Assembly (NCBI GenBank): GCA_003671025.1
Contig: QWPW01000020.1
Coordinates: 1 to 53,812 of the forward strand
Direction: 5' to 3'
DNA from: Planctomycetota bacterium
GTDB taxonomy: Bacteria > Planctomycetota > Phycisphaerae > Phycisphaerales > SM1A02
DNA length: 53,812 nt
Notes under the pieces: model-generated
What the model was told of the DNA's origin: nothing
Databases searched by the model: none
What the model saw: only the letters and a program-made list of their open reading frames with translations
Position numbers and translations under genes: made by a program
Shown here: positions 27,722 to 36,699 of the stretch, piece after piece
Position numbering within the stretch: position 1 is the stretch's first letter
Layout of the letters: the number at the start of each line of letters is the position of its first letter

Positions 27722-27790
27722 ATGAACTCAATTGAAATGTTTACCTCCCCGCGGATTTTTTCCGCGTCCTCGGCTTGGTTTCTGATGTAG
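27722..27790 (+). CDS. Candidate 22-codon leader ORF upstream of the efflux operon
   Basis: A 22-codon frame (MNSIEMFTSPRIFSASSAWF and two more residues) starts six bases after GAGGG (27711-27715) and ends with TAG at 27790. It spans the small hairpin at 27750-27766 and lies 84 bp before the first efflux gene. A leader peptide affecting downstream expression is possible. Coding is not shown by anything other than the ribosome site and position. Confidence 0.3.
   Translation: MNSIEMFTSPRIFSASSAWFLM
27750..27766 (+). promoter_or_regulatory. Hairpin in the leader of the efflux operon
   Basis: CGCGGA (27750-27755) pairs with TCCGCG (27761-27766) around a TTTTT loop. There is no T-run after it, so it is not a standard terminator. 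Its position within the 22-codon frame is what makes it notable. Confidence 0.4.
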
Positions 27791-27874
27791 GTTTCCTCAC
27801 TCACACTTCCTGCGCCGCGAATCGAAACAAGTTGCAGCGCACGCTCGAGTGAACCGAAGACGACTGACGCACGC

Positions 27875-28336
27875 ATGCCTCACCCTTCTGCCACACACCG
27901 CCTTCTTGTCTGCGCGTTCGCCGCGTGGATGATGTTGTGCTGCTGTGAGAAGCAGTTGTTTGCGGGCTTGTTTGCCGACCACTCCGCGGCTGCGGTCTCA
28001 TCATGCTGCTCGAATTCACGCTGCCACGCGGAAGATGAGAACGACGACTTCGGCGTCGACACCGACGACGACTCTGCCACGAATGACGTGGAAAACAAGA
28101 GCAATTCGCGCAAGCCATCGAGTTGCTGCCAAGGCGGCTGCTGCGCGAAATTCGCGGCGACGATTGCCCCGTTCGTTCCTGTGATCGATGTCATCGGCGT
28201 GCCACTCGCGGCTTCGCTGGTGTTCGATGGAGACGCAATCGCGTCGACCGTCACCGATCGTTCGTCGATTCGCGATTCTGACGCGGATCCTCCGCCGCGC
28301 TTGGCGCTCATCATCTCGGCTCGACTTCGGATCTAA
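27875..28336 (+). CDS. Cys-rich exported small protein opening an efflux operon
   Basis: A 153-residue protein of no known family. A hydrophobic start (RLLVCAFAAWMMLCCCEKQL) may be a signal peptide or a single anchor. Cysteines are clustered in pairs: CCC near residue 22, CCSNSRC near 44, and SCCQGGCCAK near 89. An acidic Asp/Glu run (EDENDDFGVDTDDD) lies between. Such Cys and acidic clusters could bind a soft metal, and the position before a pump would fit a periplasmic metal sensor or carrier, but this is inference. The tail is Pro/Arg-rich. The gap to the next gene is 83 bp. It may share the operon transcript. Confidence 0.6.
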   Translation: MPHPSATHRLLVCAFAAWMMLCCCEKQLFAGLFADHSAAAVSSCCSNSRCHAEDENDDFGVDTDDDSATNDVENKSNSRKPSSCCQGGCCAKFAATIAPFVPVIDVIGVPLAASLVFDGDAIASTVTDRSSIRDSDADPPPRLALIISARLRI

Positions 28337-28419
28337 GCAACTGGCAACGCCTCTTCACGAGCGTTGCGTTGTTGCGTCGATCACGATTGTCTGAACATCT
28401 CCTTAGGCCGAGAACCCAC

Positions 28420-29739
28420 ATGAAATTTCAATCACTGCAAGCAGCGGTTCGCATGGCGACTGTTGCGCCGATCGTGAAGAGCGCCCTCTTCATCACGTGC
28501 GCCCTGTGTGTGAGTTGCGCCGCGAATACACCGCGCATGGCGTCAACCGCAACAGCAACTGCGGACATCGCACCACTCGCGCAACCACTCGATGCCGAGA
28601 GCGCCGCCGCACGCGCGCTCGCGGTCTCACCCAAAGTGCGCGCGGCTTCGCTGCGTTTTGACGCTGCCGCCGCGCGCGCACACGCAGTCACGCTGCCACC
28701 TGATCCGCGCATCGCGCTTGAAGTGGGCATTCCCATCGATGGCCTCGCTGGCACGGCGTTGGGCGCATCAATCACCGAGGGCATCGGTTGGTTGTTCACC
28801 AAAGACGCGTTGATCGATGCCGCGTCGCGTGAACGTGACGCGCTCGCGCGTGAACTTGTCGCAAGCAGCGCCGCGACTTCCGCAGAGGCGCGTCGATTGG
28901 TGCGGGTGGTCTACTCCTCACGCAACGCCAACGCTGCCGCGCGTGACGCGCTGAGCGCCGCGCAAGAACTCGAGACCATCGAACGCGCGCGTGTTGCTGC
29001 GGGCGAGAGTACGGATGCTTCACTCAACGAGCGCAGCGTTGATGCCTTGGGATTTTCCAACGAATTGCTCGAGAGCGAACTCGCCGAACATGACGCGAGC
29101 GTTGCACTCGCATCGCTGCTCGCCATCGAGGTTGTGCCTGAAATTTTCGCGCACGAACAGCAGCCACTCGAGGGCGTGCGTCACGAGACGCTTGACGTCG
29201 TGCGCGCCCGTTACCAAGTCGCGACGGCAGGCGCGCAACTCGCACTGTTAGACAATCCACTGGGAAGCGACGCGATGTTTGGCGGCGGATACATGCGCGA
29301 TCTCGAAGATCGTGAAGCAGTGCTGTTGACGCTTGACTTCACCCTGCCCCTGTTTCGTCGCCAGCACGAACTCGCTGCCGCGCGCGCCGAGTGCGACGCT
29401 GCGTTGGCCGAACTCCTCGAGGCGCAGCGCAAAGCTGACCTCGAGAACGTGCATGCACTAGCGCGATTTTACGCCGCGGTTGCCAGTGTGCGAAGTGCGC
29501 GTCAGGCGGCGATCAACGCGCAGCATGTGCGCGACATCGCGATTGCCTCGCACACGCAAGGCGAAGCAAACAAGGAGTTCGTCGCGCAGATGCAATTGCT
29601 CGAATGCGCCGCACGAGTGCGCGCCGCGCGACAGGAAATCGCACTCGCCGATGCCATCTCGACTCTCGACACACGCATTGCTCCGGCGACGAGTGTGTCA
29701 CTCAATGCATCGACGATGCAGCAAGGAGCTCCGCGATGA
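28420..29739 (+). CDS. TolC-like outer-membrane efflux lipoprotein
   Basis: A 439-residue outer-membrane factor. ATG 28420 is chosen over an upstream TTG because it gives a signal ending ALFITCALCVSCAAN, with a VSC lipobox, as in CusC/OprM-type lipidated factors. The mature protein has long heptad-like helices rich in Ala, Glu and Arg (about 60-110, 150-230, 300-400), the layout of the TolC tunnel, and the internal duplication is visible as two ARALAVSPKVRAASLRFDAA-like and TAGAQLALLDNPLG-like blocks. It should form the exit duct for the pump encoded downstream. The stop overlaps the adaptor start (ATGA at 29736-29739). Confidence 0.82.
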   Translation: MKFQSLQAAVRMATVAPIVKSALFITCALCVSCAANTPRMASTATATADIAPLAQPLDAESAAARALAVSPKVRAASLRFDAAAARAHAVTLPPDPRIALEVGIPIDGLAGTALGASITEGIGWLFTKDALIDAASRERDALARELVASSAATSAEARRLVRVVYSSRNANAAARDALSAAQELETIERARVAAGESTDASLNERSVDALGFSNELLESELAEHDASVALASLLAIEVVPEIFAHEQQPLEGVRHETLDVVRARYQVATAGAQLALLDNPLGSDAMFGGGYMRDLEDREAVLLTLDFTLPLFRRQHELAAARAECDAALAELLEAQRKADLENVHALARFYAAVASVRSARQAAINAQHVRDIAIASHTQGEANKEFVAQMQLLECAARVRAARQEIALADAISTLDTRIAPATSVSLNASTMQQGAPR

Positions 29740-31229
29740 GCACTGCCTCTCACTACCCGCTCTCGCGCGTCATTGCGCGCACCGCAGTTCCACTGATCAT
29801 CATTGGCGGCGCAGTCGTGCTGCTGACATGGACGGGGTTTCGTGCCTGCGAGCACATTCCAGAAGTCATGGTTTCGCCCGTGACCGAAATCGTTTCCGAT
29901 GCCGCACCCAAACGCGCGACCGAAGGATTGCAAGCCCCGGGTTGGCTTGAGCCCATGCCTTTCGCTACCGAGGTCGCTGCGTTGCGCGAAGGCATCGTCG
30001 AAACGGTGCATGTCCTCGAAGGCGAACCCGTGATCAAAGGTGCGTTGATGGTGACGCTTGAACAGCGCGGTCAAGAAATCGCTCTCGCACGCAGCGAAGC
30101 CGAATTGTTGTCCGCGCACGCGGAAGTTGGGGCGCGAGAAGCAGCACTCGTTGCGGCGACGCGCACCCTCGAGTTCGCACTCGATGCGACGACAACGCTG
30201 GCCACCGCAAGTTCGTCGGTCGCTGAAGCAGATGGAATGCTGCTCAAACTCGGCGCAGAAATCGCCGAAGCGCAAGCGACATACGACGAAGCCGCCGATG
30301 AACTCGCGCGCAAAAATACCCTGGTTTCCGTGGGCGGCGCGAGTGAAGGCGAGGTGCGACGCCTCGCCTTGCGCACCGCTGCACTCGAGGCGAAAGCGCA
30401 ATCACTGCGTCTCGAGCGCCCCGTGCGTGAAGCGCGACTCACCGCCCTGCAAGTGATCCTTGCCAGCGCGACGACTGCACGCGAACTGCTCATCTCCGAG
30501 CATCTTGCACGCGACTCCGCCCAAGCGGCGCTCGCATCGGCGATCGGCGCAAGGTCTGCGCGAGAAGCGATGCGCGACGAAGCGCAACTCATGCTCGAGC
30601 GGAGCGAACTGCGCGCGCCTTGCGATGGCGTGGTTCTCTCGCGATTGGTGCGCCCTGGTTCGCGCGTTGGCGGCGATGCCATGAGCGCGATCACCATCTA
30701 CGACCCTGCACAGTTGCAAGTCCGATGTGATGTTCCGCTCAAGGATGCAGCAAAACTCAGCGTCGGGCTCACCGCGCAGATACGAGTTGATGCGTTGCCT
30801 GATCGCGTGTTCACGGGCGCGATCATTCGCATTGTGCCGCAAGGTGATTTGCAGAAGAACACGTTGCAATGCAAAGTGTCGGTGATCGATCCCGACGGTG
30901 CACTGCGTCCCGACATGCTCGCGCGCGTGCGCATCGAAACAGTTGCCATCGGATCAACCTCTGCGCGTGGTGAAGTCATCGCGGTACCAGCCGATGCACT
31001 GCGCTCACGCGACGATGCTAATCACACGGCGCAAGTGCTCCTCGTGATCCCTGAGGCGCACTCCGCGTTGACTCAACTGCGCACGGTGCAACTCGGTGGC
31101 GAGCGTCGCAACGGATGGATCGAAGTGACGCAAGGACTCGCATCAGGTGATCGGGTCGTGCTCGACTCAACAGTCGCGGCGGGTTCACGCATCACTCCTA
31201 TCGAAACCCTCAAAGGAGACGCGCCATGA
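29736..31229 (+). CDS. HlyD/MacA-type periplasmic adaptor of an efflux pump
   Basis: A 497-residue membrane-fusion protein that links the inner-membrane transporter to the outer-membrane duct. AAGGAG stands before ATG 29736. One N-terminal anchor helix (RTAVPLIIIGGAVVLLTW) is followed by a split lipoyl domain: the first half has EVAALREGIVETVHVLEGEP and the second ELRAPCDGVVLSRLVRPGSR. A long helical hairpin of about 200 residues with Ala/Glu/Arg heptads lies between them. A beta-barrel domain (LQVRCDVPLKDAAKLSVGL) and a membrane-proximal domain close the protein. It overlaps the genes on both sides by four bases, so the complex parts are made together. Confidence 0.88.
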   Translation: MSTASHYPLSRVIARTAVPLIIIGGAVVLLTWTGFRACEHIPEVMVSPVTEIVSDAAPKRATEGLQAPGWLEPMPFATEVAALREGIVETVHVLEGEPVIKGALMVTLEQRGQEIALARSEAELLSAHAEVGAREAALVAATRTLEFALDATTTLATASSSVAEADGMLLKLGAEIAEAQATYDEAADELARKNTLVSVGGASEGEVRRLALRTAALEAKAQSLRLERPVREARLTALQVILASATTARELLISEHLARDSAQAALASAIGARSAREAMRDEAQLMLERSELRAPCDGVVLSRLVRPGSRVGGDAMSAITIYDPAQLQVRCDVPLKDAAKLSVGLTAQIRVDALPDRVFTGAIIRIVPQGDLQKNTLQCKVSVIDPDGALRPDMLARVRIETVAIGSTSARGEVIAVPADALRSRDDANHTAQVLLVIPEAHSALTQLRTVQLGGERRNGWIEVTQGLASGDRVVLDSTVAAGSRITPIETLKGDAP

Positions 31230-31957
31230 GCGAAAACACTGCTGAAAACGCCTTCATTCGCTGCGTCGGCGTGACTAAGGTCTATCACAAGGGCGATCAA
31301 GAAATTGTTCCGTTGCGCGATCTCGAGCTGACCATCGCGCGTGGCTCATGGGTCTCGCTCATGGGTCCAAGCGGTTCGGGAAAGACGACGCTGCTCAATT
31401 TGCTCGCGGGCATCGACAGCGCGACGCGGGGACAATTGTGGATCGGTGATCACGATCTCGCGCGGATGACGCGCGATCAACTGGCATCGTGGCGCGCGCA
31501 GCAAGTGGGGATCATCTTTCAGTCGTACAACCTCGTGCCTGTGCTCACCGCGTATGAGAATGTCGAGCTGCCGCTGTTGCTGCAAACACTCACGCGGCGT
31601 GAACGCGCGCGACGAGTCAACGACGCACTCGCCATGGTGGATCTCACCGATCGTGCGGGGCACTTTCCTTCTCAACTCTCGGGCGGACAAGAGCAACGCG
31701 TGGCCATCGCGCGCGCGATCGTCGCGGATCCCCCGCTGTTGCTCGCCGATGAACCTACGGGCGATCTCGATCGCGTGAGCGCGGACATGGTGCTCACACT
31801 GCTCGACACACTTCATCGAACGCGCGGGCGCACGATCGTGATGGTGACGCATGATCCCGATGCCGCGTCGCGCGCGGAGATTCAGTTTCATCTTGATAAG
31901 GGCGTGCTCGCGCACACCGTGCAACGCAACAGCAACGAGGTGACGCGATGCAATTGA
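31226..31957 (+). CDS. ABC transporter ATPase, MacB/LolD type
   Basis: A 243-residue ATPase subunit. Walker A is GPSGSGKT (residues 47-54), the signature is [15 protein letters not shown] and Walker B with the catalytic glutamate is [12 protein letters not shown]. The Q-loop is [20 protein letters not shown], a sequence typical of the MacB/LolD/FtsE group that powers mechanotransmission rather than substrate passage through the membrane. AAAGGAG lies before the ATG. It overlaps the adaptor gene by four and the first permease by ten bases. The ATPase and the permeases are separate proteins, unlike fused MacB. Confidence 0.95.
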   Translation: MSENTAENAFIRCVGVTKVYHKGDQEIVPLRDLELTIARGSWVSLMGPSGSGKTTLLNLLAGIDSATRGQLWIGDHDLARMTRDQLASWRAQQVGIIFQSYNLVPVLTAYENVELPLLLQTLTRRERARRVNDALAMVDLTDRAGHFPSQLSGGQEQRVAIARAIVADPPLLLADEPTGDLDRVSADMVLTLLDTLHRTRGRTIVMVTHDPDAASRAEIQFHLDKGVLAHTVQRNSNEVTRCN

Positions 31958-33102
31958 TGCGCGCCGCCATGCTTTCTCTGCGCATGCTCTCGCGCAATCC
32001 GCTGCGCGCGGCGTTGGCGATTCTCGGCATTGCCGTCGCAGTGTTTCTGCTCTGCGTCGAACGAGCCGTGCACGCGGGCGTTCAAGAAGCGACGGCCGCC
32101 AACGAGCGCGACACCCGACTCATCGTCTATCGCGCCAATCGTTTCTGCCCCTTCACCAGTCGCATTCCCGAACGCTATCTCGAGGACATTCTGGCGATTC
32201 CCGGCGTCAAGAGCGCAGTTCCGATGCAGATCATCGTCTCCAACTGCCGCGCGAGTCTCGATGTGGTGGTCTTTCGCGGCGTGCGCGGTGTCGACGCAGA
32301 GAAGACTCTCGGAGCGCGAATGCGCGTGGTCGCGGGATCGATGCGCGAGTTCCTTGATCGTGGTGACGCTGCACTGGTGGGCAGCGTGTTGGCAGAGCGA
32401 CGACGACTGCAGGTGGGCGATCGCTTTGTCTCGGCGGGAATTCCCGTGACTGTCGCGGGCATTATCGATTCCGATGAATTGCAAGATCGCAACGTGTGCT
32501 ACGTGCATCTTCCGTTCTTGCAAGCGAGTGCGGGAGGAATCCAGGGCGGCGATGTCACGCAGTTTGAAGTGGAAGTTACTGATCCGAAATTGTTGCTCGC
32601 GACGGCTACGGCAATTGACACGCACTTCGCACCTGATCGCGCGCCAACTTCAACGCGACCAGAAAAAGCATTCGTCGCGCGCGCGGCGGAAGATCTCGTC
32701 GCCATCGCTGAGTTCGCGGGATGGCTAGGACTGGGCGCGTTGGCTGCGGTCTTTGCGTTGGTGGCGAACTCGATCATTCTCTCGCTCGAAAGCCGCACGC
32801 GTGAGATTGCGATTCTGCAAGCGATCGGCTTTCGCGGCACGTTGGTCGCGTGGACTGTCGTTGTCGAAAGCATTGCGCTCGCGTTCGCGGGAAGTCTTCT
32901 TGGAGCTGGTGCGGCGTACACGTTGTTGGCACTGGGCAATTTCGGATTGGGCGCGGAAGGAGTGTTGGTTGAGTTTCAACCTTCGCTCACCGTGGCACTG
33001 GGCGCGATGAGCGTCGCGGTGCTTGTGGGAGTGAGCGCAGGCTTCGTCCCCGCGATTTCGGTGGCGCGACGAAGCATTGTCGAAGGGCTGAAAACCGCAT
33101 GA
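31948..33102 (+). CDS. FtsX/MacB-type ABC permease, first copy
   Basis: A 384-residue permease. One N-terminal helix (PLRAALAILGIAVAVFLLCV, about 15-40) precedes a periplasmic domain of about 230 residues (residues 45-255). Three helices near the C-terminus (about 255-285, 305-335, 345-375) complete the four-helix FtsX fold, and RTREIAILQAIGFRGTLVAW is the typical FtsX coupling stretch. It resembles MacB permeases with a 'macB_PCD' domain. The periplasmic part has a cysteine pair (FCPFTSRIP, VSNCRA). With the second permease it would form a heterodimer. It overlaps the second permease by four bases. Confidence 0.9.
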   Translation: MQLMRAAMLSLRMLSRNPLRAALAILGIAVAVFLLCVERAVHAGVQEATAANERDTRLIVYRANRFCPFTSRIPERYLEDILAIPGVKSAVPMQIIVSNCRASLDVVVFRGVRGVDAEKTLGARMRVVAGSMREFLDRGDAALVGSVLAERRRLQVGDRFVSAGIPVTVAGIIDSDELQDRNVCYVHLPFLQASAGGIQGGDVTQFEVEVTDPKLLLATATAIDTHFAPDRAPTSTRPEKAFVARAAEDLVAIAEFAGWLGLGALAAVFALVANSIILSLESRTREIAILQAIGFRGTLVAWTVVVESIALAFAGSLLGAGAAYTLLALGNFGLGAEGVLVEFQPSLTVALGAMSVAVLVGVSAGFVPAISVARRSIVEGLKTA

Positions 33103-34286
33103 AACTCCTGCCTTTTGACTACGCAATTCGAAATCTTGGTCGTTCACCCAAGCGTCTCACACTGGTTGCAGGCGGAAGCGCGTTGGTGTCATTCTTGGTG
33201 TTAGGCGCGGTTGCGTTTGCGCGCGGACTCGACGCGTCGCTCTCTTCAAGTGGCCTCAGCAGTAACGCGCTGCTCATTGGCGCGGGCAGTGAAGAGAGTG
33301 TTGAACGCAGTGAGATCCCCGCGTCCACCGCAGAAATTCTCGCCGCGAGTATCGACGGACTCGCGCTCATCGCGGGCATACCAGCGGTCTCGCCAGAGAT
33401 TCACGCGGCGCTTCCAGTGGAACTTGATCATTCGCAATCGCCTGAGGCAACGCACGCAAGCAGCGCGATCAAGCGCGAAGCTCCACCAGTACTCATTCGC
33501 GGCTTTGAGTCGAACGCATTCATCGTGCATCCGCAAGTGCGCTTGACCCAAGGACGATGGCCCACATCAGGAAGCGATGAAATCGCGGCGGCACCGAGCG
33601 CATTGGCCAAGCTTGAAGGAGCGACGCTGGGTTCACGCGTGTTGGTTGCGGGGGCTTCGTTTGAGATCGTGGGATTGTTCGAAGCGCCAGGAACTGCGAT
33701 GCACGGCGAGTACTGGATGCGTCTCGACCGATTGGCGCAACTCACGCAACGCACCACCCGCTCCTGCGTCATCGCGGCGCTGGGCAACGCAGACTTCGAC
33801 GACATCGAGGCGTTCACCGCTTCGCGTCTTGATCTTGAGACCATCGCCATGCACGAGAGCGATTACTACGCGAAACTCAGCGAGTTCTTCGCGCCGATTC
33901 GCCTCTTAGTCATCGTCACGGCGATCCTGGTTTCGTCGGGCGGAGTGCTCGGCGGCGTCAACGCGATGTACGCCGCGTTTTCTTCGCGTGTCCGTGAAGT
34001 GGGCACGCTGCAGGCGCTGGGATTTTCGCGCGGCGCCATCGCGATTTCACTCATCATCGAATCCACCGTCGCCTGTCTTGCGGGCGCGCTCATCGCGTCG
34101 CTCCTTGCGCGTCTCTTTCTCGACGGCATTGCAATACAGTTTTCCATGGGCGCGTTTGGACTGAGTGTGGATGCGCATGCGATTGCCTGCGCGTTGCTTG
34201 CAGGTCTGCTGCTGGGACTCGTCGGCGCCGCGCCCGCCATCGCCCGTTGTCTCTCGCTTTCTATTCCGAGTGCGTTGCGTTCGTAA
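33099..34286 (+). CDS. FtsX/MacB-type ABC permease, second copy
   Basis: A 395-residue permease with the same plan as its neighbour: N-terminal helix (LVAGGSALVSFLVLGAVAFA, about 22-42), periplasmic domain to about residue 265, then three helices with RVREVGTLQALGFSRGAIAI, the FtsX coupling sequence. The two permeases are clearly related in plan but differ greatly in their periplasmic domains, so they are not a recent duplicate. Two non-identical permeases plus one ATPase imply a heterodimeric MacB-like pump (inference). The stop at 34286 is followed 42 bp later by the WDYCC protein gene. Confidence 0.9.
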   Translation: MKLLPFDYAIRNLGRSPKRLTLVAGGSALVSFLVLGAVAFARGLDASLSSSGLSSNALLIGAGSEESVERSEIPASTAEILAASIDGLALIAGIPAVSPEIHAALPVELDHSQSPEATHASSAIKREAPPVLIRGFESNAFIVHPQVRLTQGRWPTSGSDEIAAAPSALAKLEGATLGSRVLVAGASFEIVGLFEAPGTAMHGEYWMRLDRLAQLTQRTTRSCVIAALGNADFDDIEAFTASRLDLETIAMHESDYYAKLSEFFAPIRLLVIVTAILVSSGGVLGGVNAMYAAFSSRVREVGTLQALGFSRGAIAISLIIESTVACLAGALIASLLARLFLDGIAIQFSMGAFGLSVDAHAIACALLAGLLLGLVGAAPAIARCLSLSIPSALRS

Positions 34287-34328
34287 CTCCCCCCCACAAA
34301 CACCGCCACACGTTGAAAGGTCTTCTTC

Positions 34329-34859
34329 ATGCTTGCTTCGATTCTCACTGCCGTCCTCTCATGCACACTCTTTCTCGCACCACCAACGGCTCCTACCGAG
34401 CCTCCAACTGTGGCTCCAGTGATCGCCCCGTCATTGTTCGTCACCGAAAAACCTGCGGACGCGAAGCCCGTCGCGGCGTCAAAGAAGTCGGCCAAGAAAG
34501 GCGACACGGTTGTGATCGAAGCGAAAGTCGGCGGACGCTCCGATCCATTCGTGAAGAACCGCGCGATGTTCATGGTCGCCGACCGCAGCCTCAAGAGTTG
34601 CGATCAGATTCCTGGCGACACCTGCGCAAAACCATGGGATTACTGCTGCGAACCGTCTGAATCCAAGAAGGCCAACATGATGACGGTGCAGATTGTCGGC
34701 GCCGACGGCAAGCCGATCAAAGTCGGTGCGCAAGGTGCGGGACATCTCGAACCGCTCGCGCTTGTCGTGATCGAAGGAACCGTGGCCGAAGTCGACGACA
34801 AAGGAACGTTCATCGTCAACGCCACCAAGATCTTCGTCGAGCCTGCAGCGAAGAAGTAG
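34329..34859 (+). CDS. Secreted WDYCC-motif protein of a planctomycete type
   Basis: A 176-residue exported protein. GAAAGG precedes ATG 34329, and a short signal peptide (LASILTAVLSCTLFLAPP) opens it. After a Pro/Thr-rich linker and a Lys-rich patch, the core reads VVIEAKVGGRSDPFVKNRAM and then SCDQIPGDTCAKPWDYCCEP, with four cysteines in a fixed pattern, and ends as a small beta-domain (MMTVQIVGADGKPIKVG, LVVIEGTVAEVDDKGTFIVN). The pattern of VxVxGxVxGR at the front and a VVxGTV strand later suggests an OB-like fold. I associate such WDYCC proteins with planctomycetes, without a known function. Its place directly after the permeases makes it a candidate accessory protein of the pump. Confidence 0.72.
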   Translation: MLASILTAVLSCTLFLAPPTAPTEPPTVAPVIAPSLFVTEKPADAKPVAASKKSAKKGDTVVIEAKVGGRSDPFVKNRAMFMVADRSLKSCDQIPGDTCAKPWDYCCEPSESKKANMMTVQIVGADGKPIKVGAQGAGHLEPLALVVIEGTVAEVDDKGTFIVNATKIFVEPAAKK

Positions 34860-34886
34860 TGCGCGTGTGTGCACTACATTGCGCTC

Positions 34887-36434
34887 ATGACTGCTGCATC
34901 AAGCGACGTACTCTTCCTGGGCATTGATGTTGGAACTTCCGGAACCAAGTGCGTCGTCATCGATGCGCGTGGTGCGATCGTGGGCGACGCGACGGCGGAG
35001 CACGCGGTGTCGTATCCCCGTCCTACGTGGAGCGAACAGGATCCGCACGCATGGTGGACGTCGACGGTGTTGGCCGTGCACGAAGCACTGGCGCGCAGCA
35101 ACGCGAGCACAGGACGCAACGATTGCGGACAACGCATCGAGAGCATCGGACTCTCGGGACAGATGCACGGACTCGTCGCGCTCGACGCGGCGGGCGAAGT
35201 CATTCGTCCGTGCATTCTGTGGAACGATTCGCGCAGTGCCGACATCTGCGAACGCTTGACGCTGCGCGAGCCTGGACTCGCAACACTGCTGAAAACCACG
35301 GGAAATCGTGTGTTTCCTGGCTTTCAAGCGCCCAAGCTGTTGTGGATGCGTGAGCACGAACCCGATGCGTTCACGCGTACCGCGAAAGCGCTGCTGCCCA
35401 AAGACTGGCTGCGCTTTCGCATGTCAGGCGAGTACATGTCGGAGCCGAGTGATGCGTCGGGGACAGCAGTGTTCGACTGCGCGCGACGATGTTGGAGCGA
35501 CGAGATGCTCGACATTCTTGCGCTCAATCGTTCACTGTTTCCTGATGTTGCAGAGTCCACCGTGCTCTCCACTCGTCTGAGTGCGACGGCCGCGCGCGAG
35601 CTCGGACTTCGCGCAGGAATCGGTATCGCGGGCGGCGCGGGTGATCAAGCCGCCGCCGCGATCGGAAGCGGAGTCGTCGCCGAGGGCACGGTGAGTTGCA
35701 CCATCGGAACCTCGGGTGTTGTGTTCGCCGCAAGCAATGTGTGGCGCGCGACTCCTCACGGCGAATTGCATGCGTTCTGCCACGCGGTGCCCAATCGTTG
35801 GCATCTCATGGGCGTGATGTTGAGCGCAGGCGGAAGTCTGCGTTGGTTTCGCGACACGCTCGCACAAGATGCGGTTGCGTCGGCGCATCAACAAGGCGTG
35901 GATGCGTATGACATCCTCGCCGCTCGCGCTGAACGCGTGAGCATCGGCAGCGATGGACTCGTCTTTCTTCCCTATCTCACCGGCGAGCGTTGTCCCATTC
36001 CCGATCCCGCGATTCGCGGCGGTTTCGCGGGCCTCGATATCTCGCACACGACGAATCATCTCGCACGCGCGGTGTTTGAAGGAATCACGGCGGGACTCGC
36101 AGGAAACGTTGACCTCATGCGTTCGCTCGGCGTGCCCGTGCGACAAGTGCGTCTTAGTGGCGGCGGTGCCAAGAGCGGGTTCTGGCGCGGCATGTGCGCG
36201 GACATGTTCGACGCGCCGGTGTCGCTGATTGCGTCGGATGCCAGTGGCGCGCTCGGCGTTGCATTGTTGGCCGCGGTGGGCAGTGGCACGTTCGCTTCTG
36301 TCGATGACGCATGCGCCGCGACCGTGCGCACACACGACGCATTGCAAGCGGACCCTGCGCGCGTTTATGCATACAAGTCGGTCAAGCAGCGCGCGAACGA
36401 AGCAGCGACTCGTGCGCTGCGCGTGAATGGTTAG
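34887..36434 (+). CDS. xylB: Xylulokinase (FGGY carbohydrate kinase)
   Basis: A 515-residue sugar kinase that phosphorylates D-xylulose with ATP to give xylulose 5-phosphate. The N-terminal ATP motif is FLGIDVGTSGTKCVVID. The xylulokinase stretch ESIGLSGQMHGLVALD and CILWNDSRS is conserved, and the second nucleotide site is in GLVFLPYLTGERCPIPDP and VRLSGGGAKSGFW. ATG 34887 is preferred to a GTG six codons upstream. No xylose isomerase or sugar transporter is adjacent, so xylulose from another route or another ketose is possible. The stop overlaps the next small gene by eight bases. Confidence 0.93.
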   Translation: MTAASSDVLFLGIDVGTSGTKCVVIDARGAIVGDATAEHAVSYPRPTWSEQDPHAWWTSTVLAVHEALARSNASTGRNDCGQRIESIGLSGQMHGLVALDAAGEVIRPCILWNDSRSADICERLTLREPGLATLLKTTGNRVFPGFQAPKLLWMREHEPDAFTRTAKALLPKDWLRFRMSGEYMSEPSDASGTAVFDCARRCWSDEMLDILALNRSLFPDVAESTVLSTRLSATAARELGLRAGIGIAGGAGDQAAAAIGSGVVAEGTVSCTIGTSGVVFAASNVWRATPHGELHAFCHAVPNRWHLMGVMLSAGGSLRWFRDTLAQDAVASAHQQGVDAYDILAARAERVSIGSDGLVFLPYLTGERCPIPDPAIRGGFAGLDISHTTNHLARAVFEGITAGLAGNVDLMRSLGVPVRQVRLSGGGAKSGFWRGMCADMFDAPVSLIASDASGALGVALLAAVGSGTFASVDDACAATVRTHDALQADPARVYAYKSVKQRANEAATRALRVNG

Positions 36435-36624
36435 GATTCAGAATCGCGCCATGGTTGTCCTGATCACCATTCTTCGTTGGCTCGTCGCTATTGGCGGCAT
36501 GGCGTTTTTCGCGTGGCTCGCGTGGAAACTCGTCAATCGCCAAGAGGCGAATGATCCCGCGTTCCAGAAAAAACTCGACGACGATGATGAGCGCGCCTCG
36601 AAAGGCCGCTTCGGCAAGCCGTAA
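36427..36624 (+). CDS. Small single-helix membrane protein
   Basis: A 65-residue frame starting inside the last codons of xylB. One clear membrane helix (LRWLVAIGGMAFFAWLAWKL, about 16-36) is followed by a polar acidic/basic tail (KKLDDDDERASKGRFGKP). Starting at ATG 36451 gives 57 residues and removes only the leader. The coherent helix-plus-tail design and the overlap with xylB suggest a real gene, but no family is recognised. Confidence 0.5.
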   Translation: MVRIQNRAMVVLITILRWLVAIGGMAFFAWLAWKLVNRQEANDPAFQKKLDDDDERASKGRFGKP

Positions 36625-36699
36625 CTTGTTGTCGTTGTTGACGCGGATGCGCTGAACGCCACGACACTCCGCGCGTCGCCGCACCATCACGCGCGTGGC

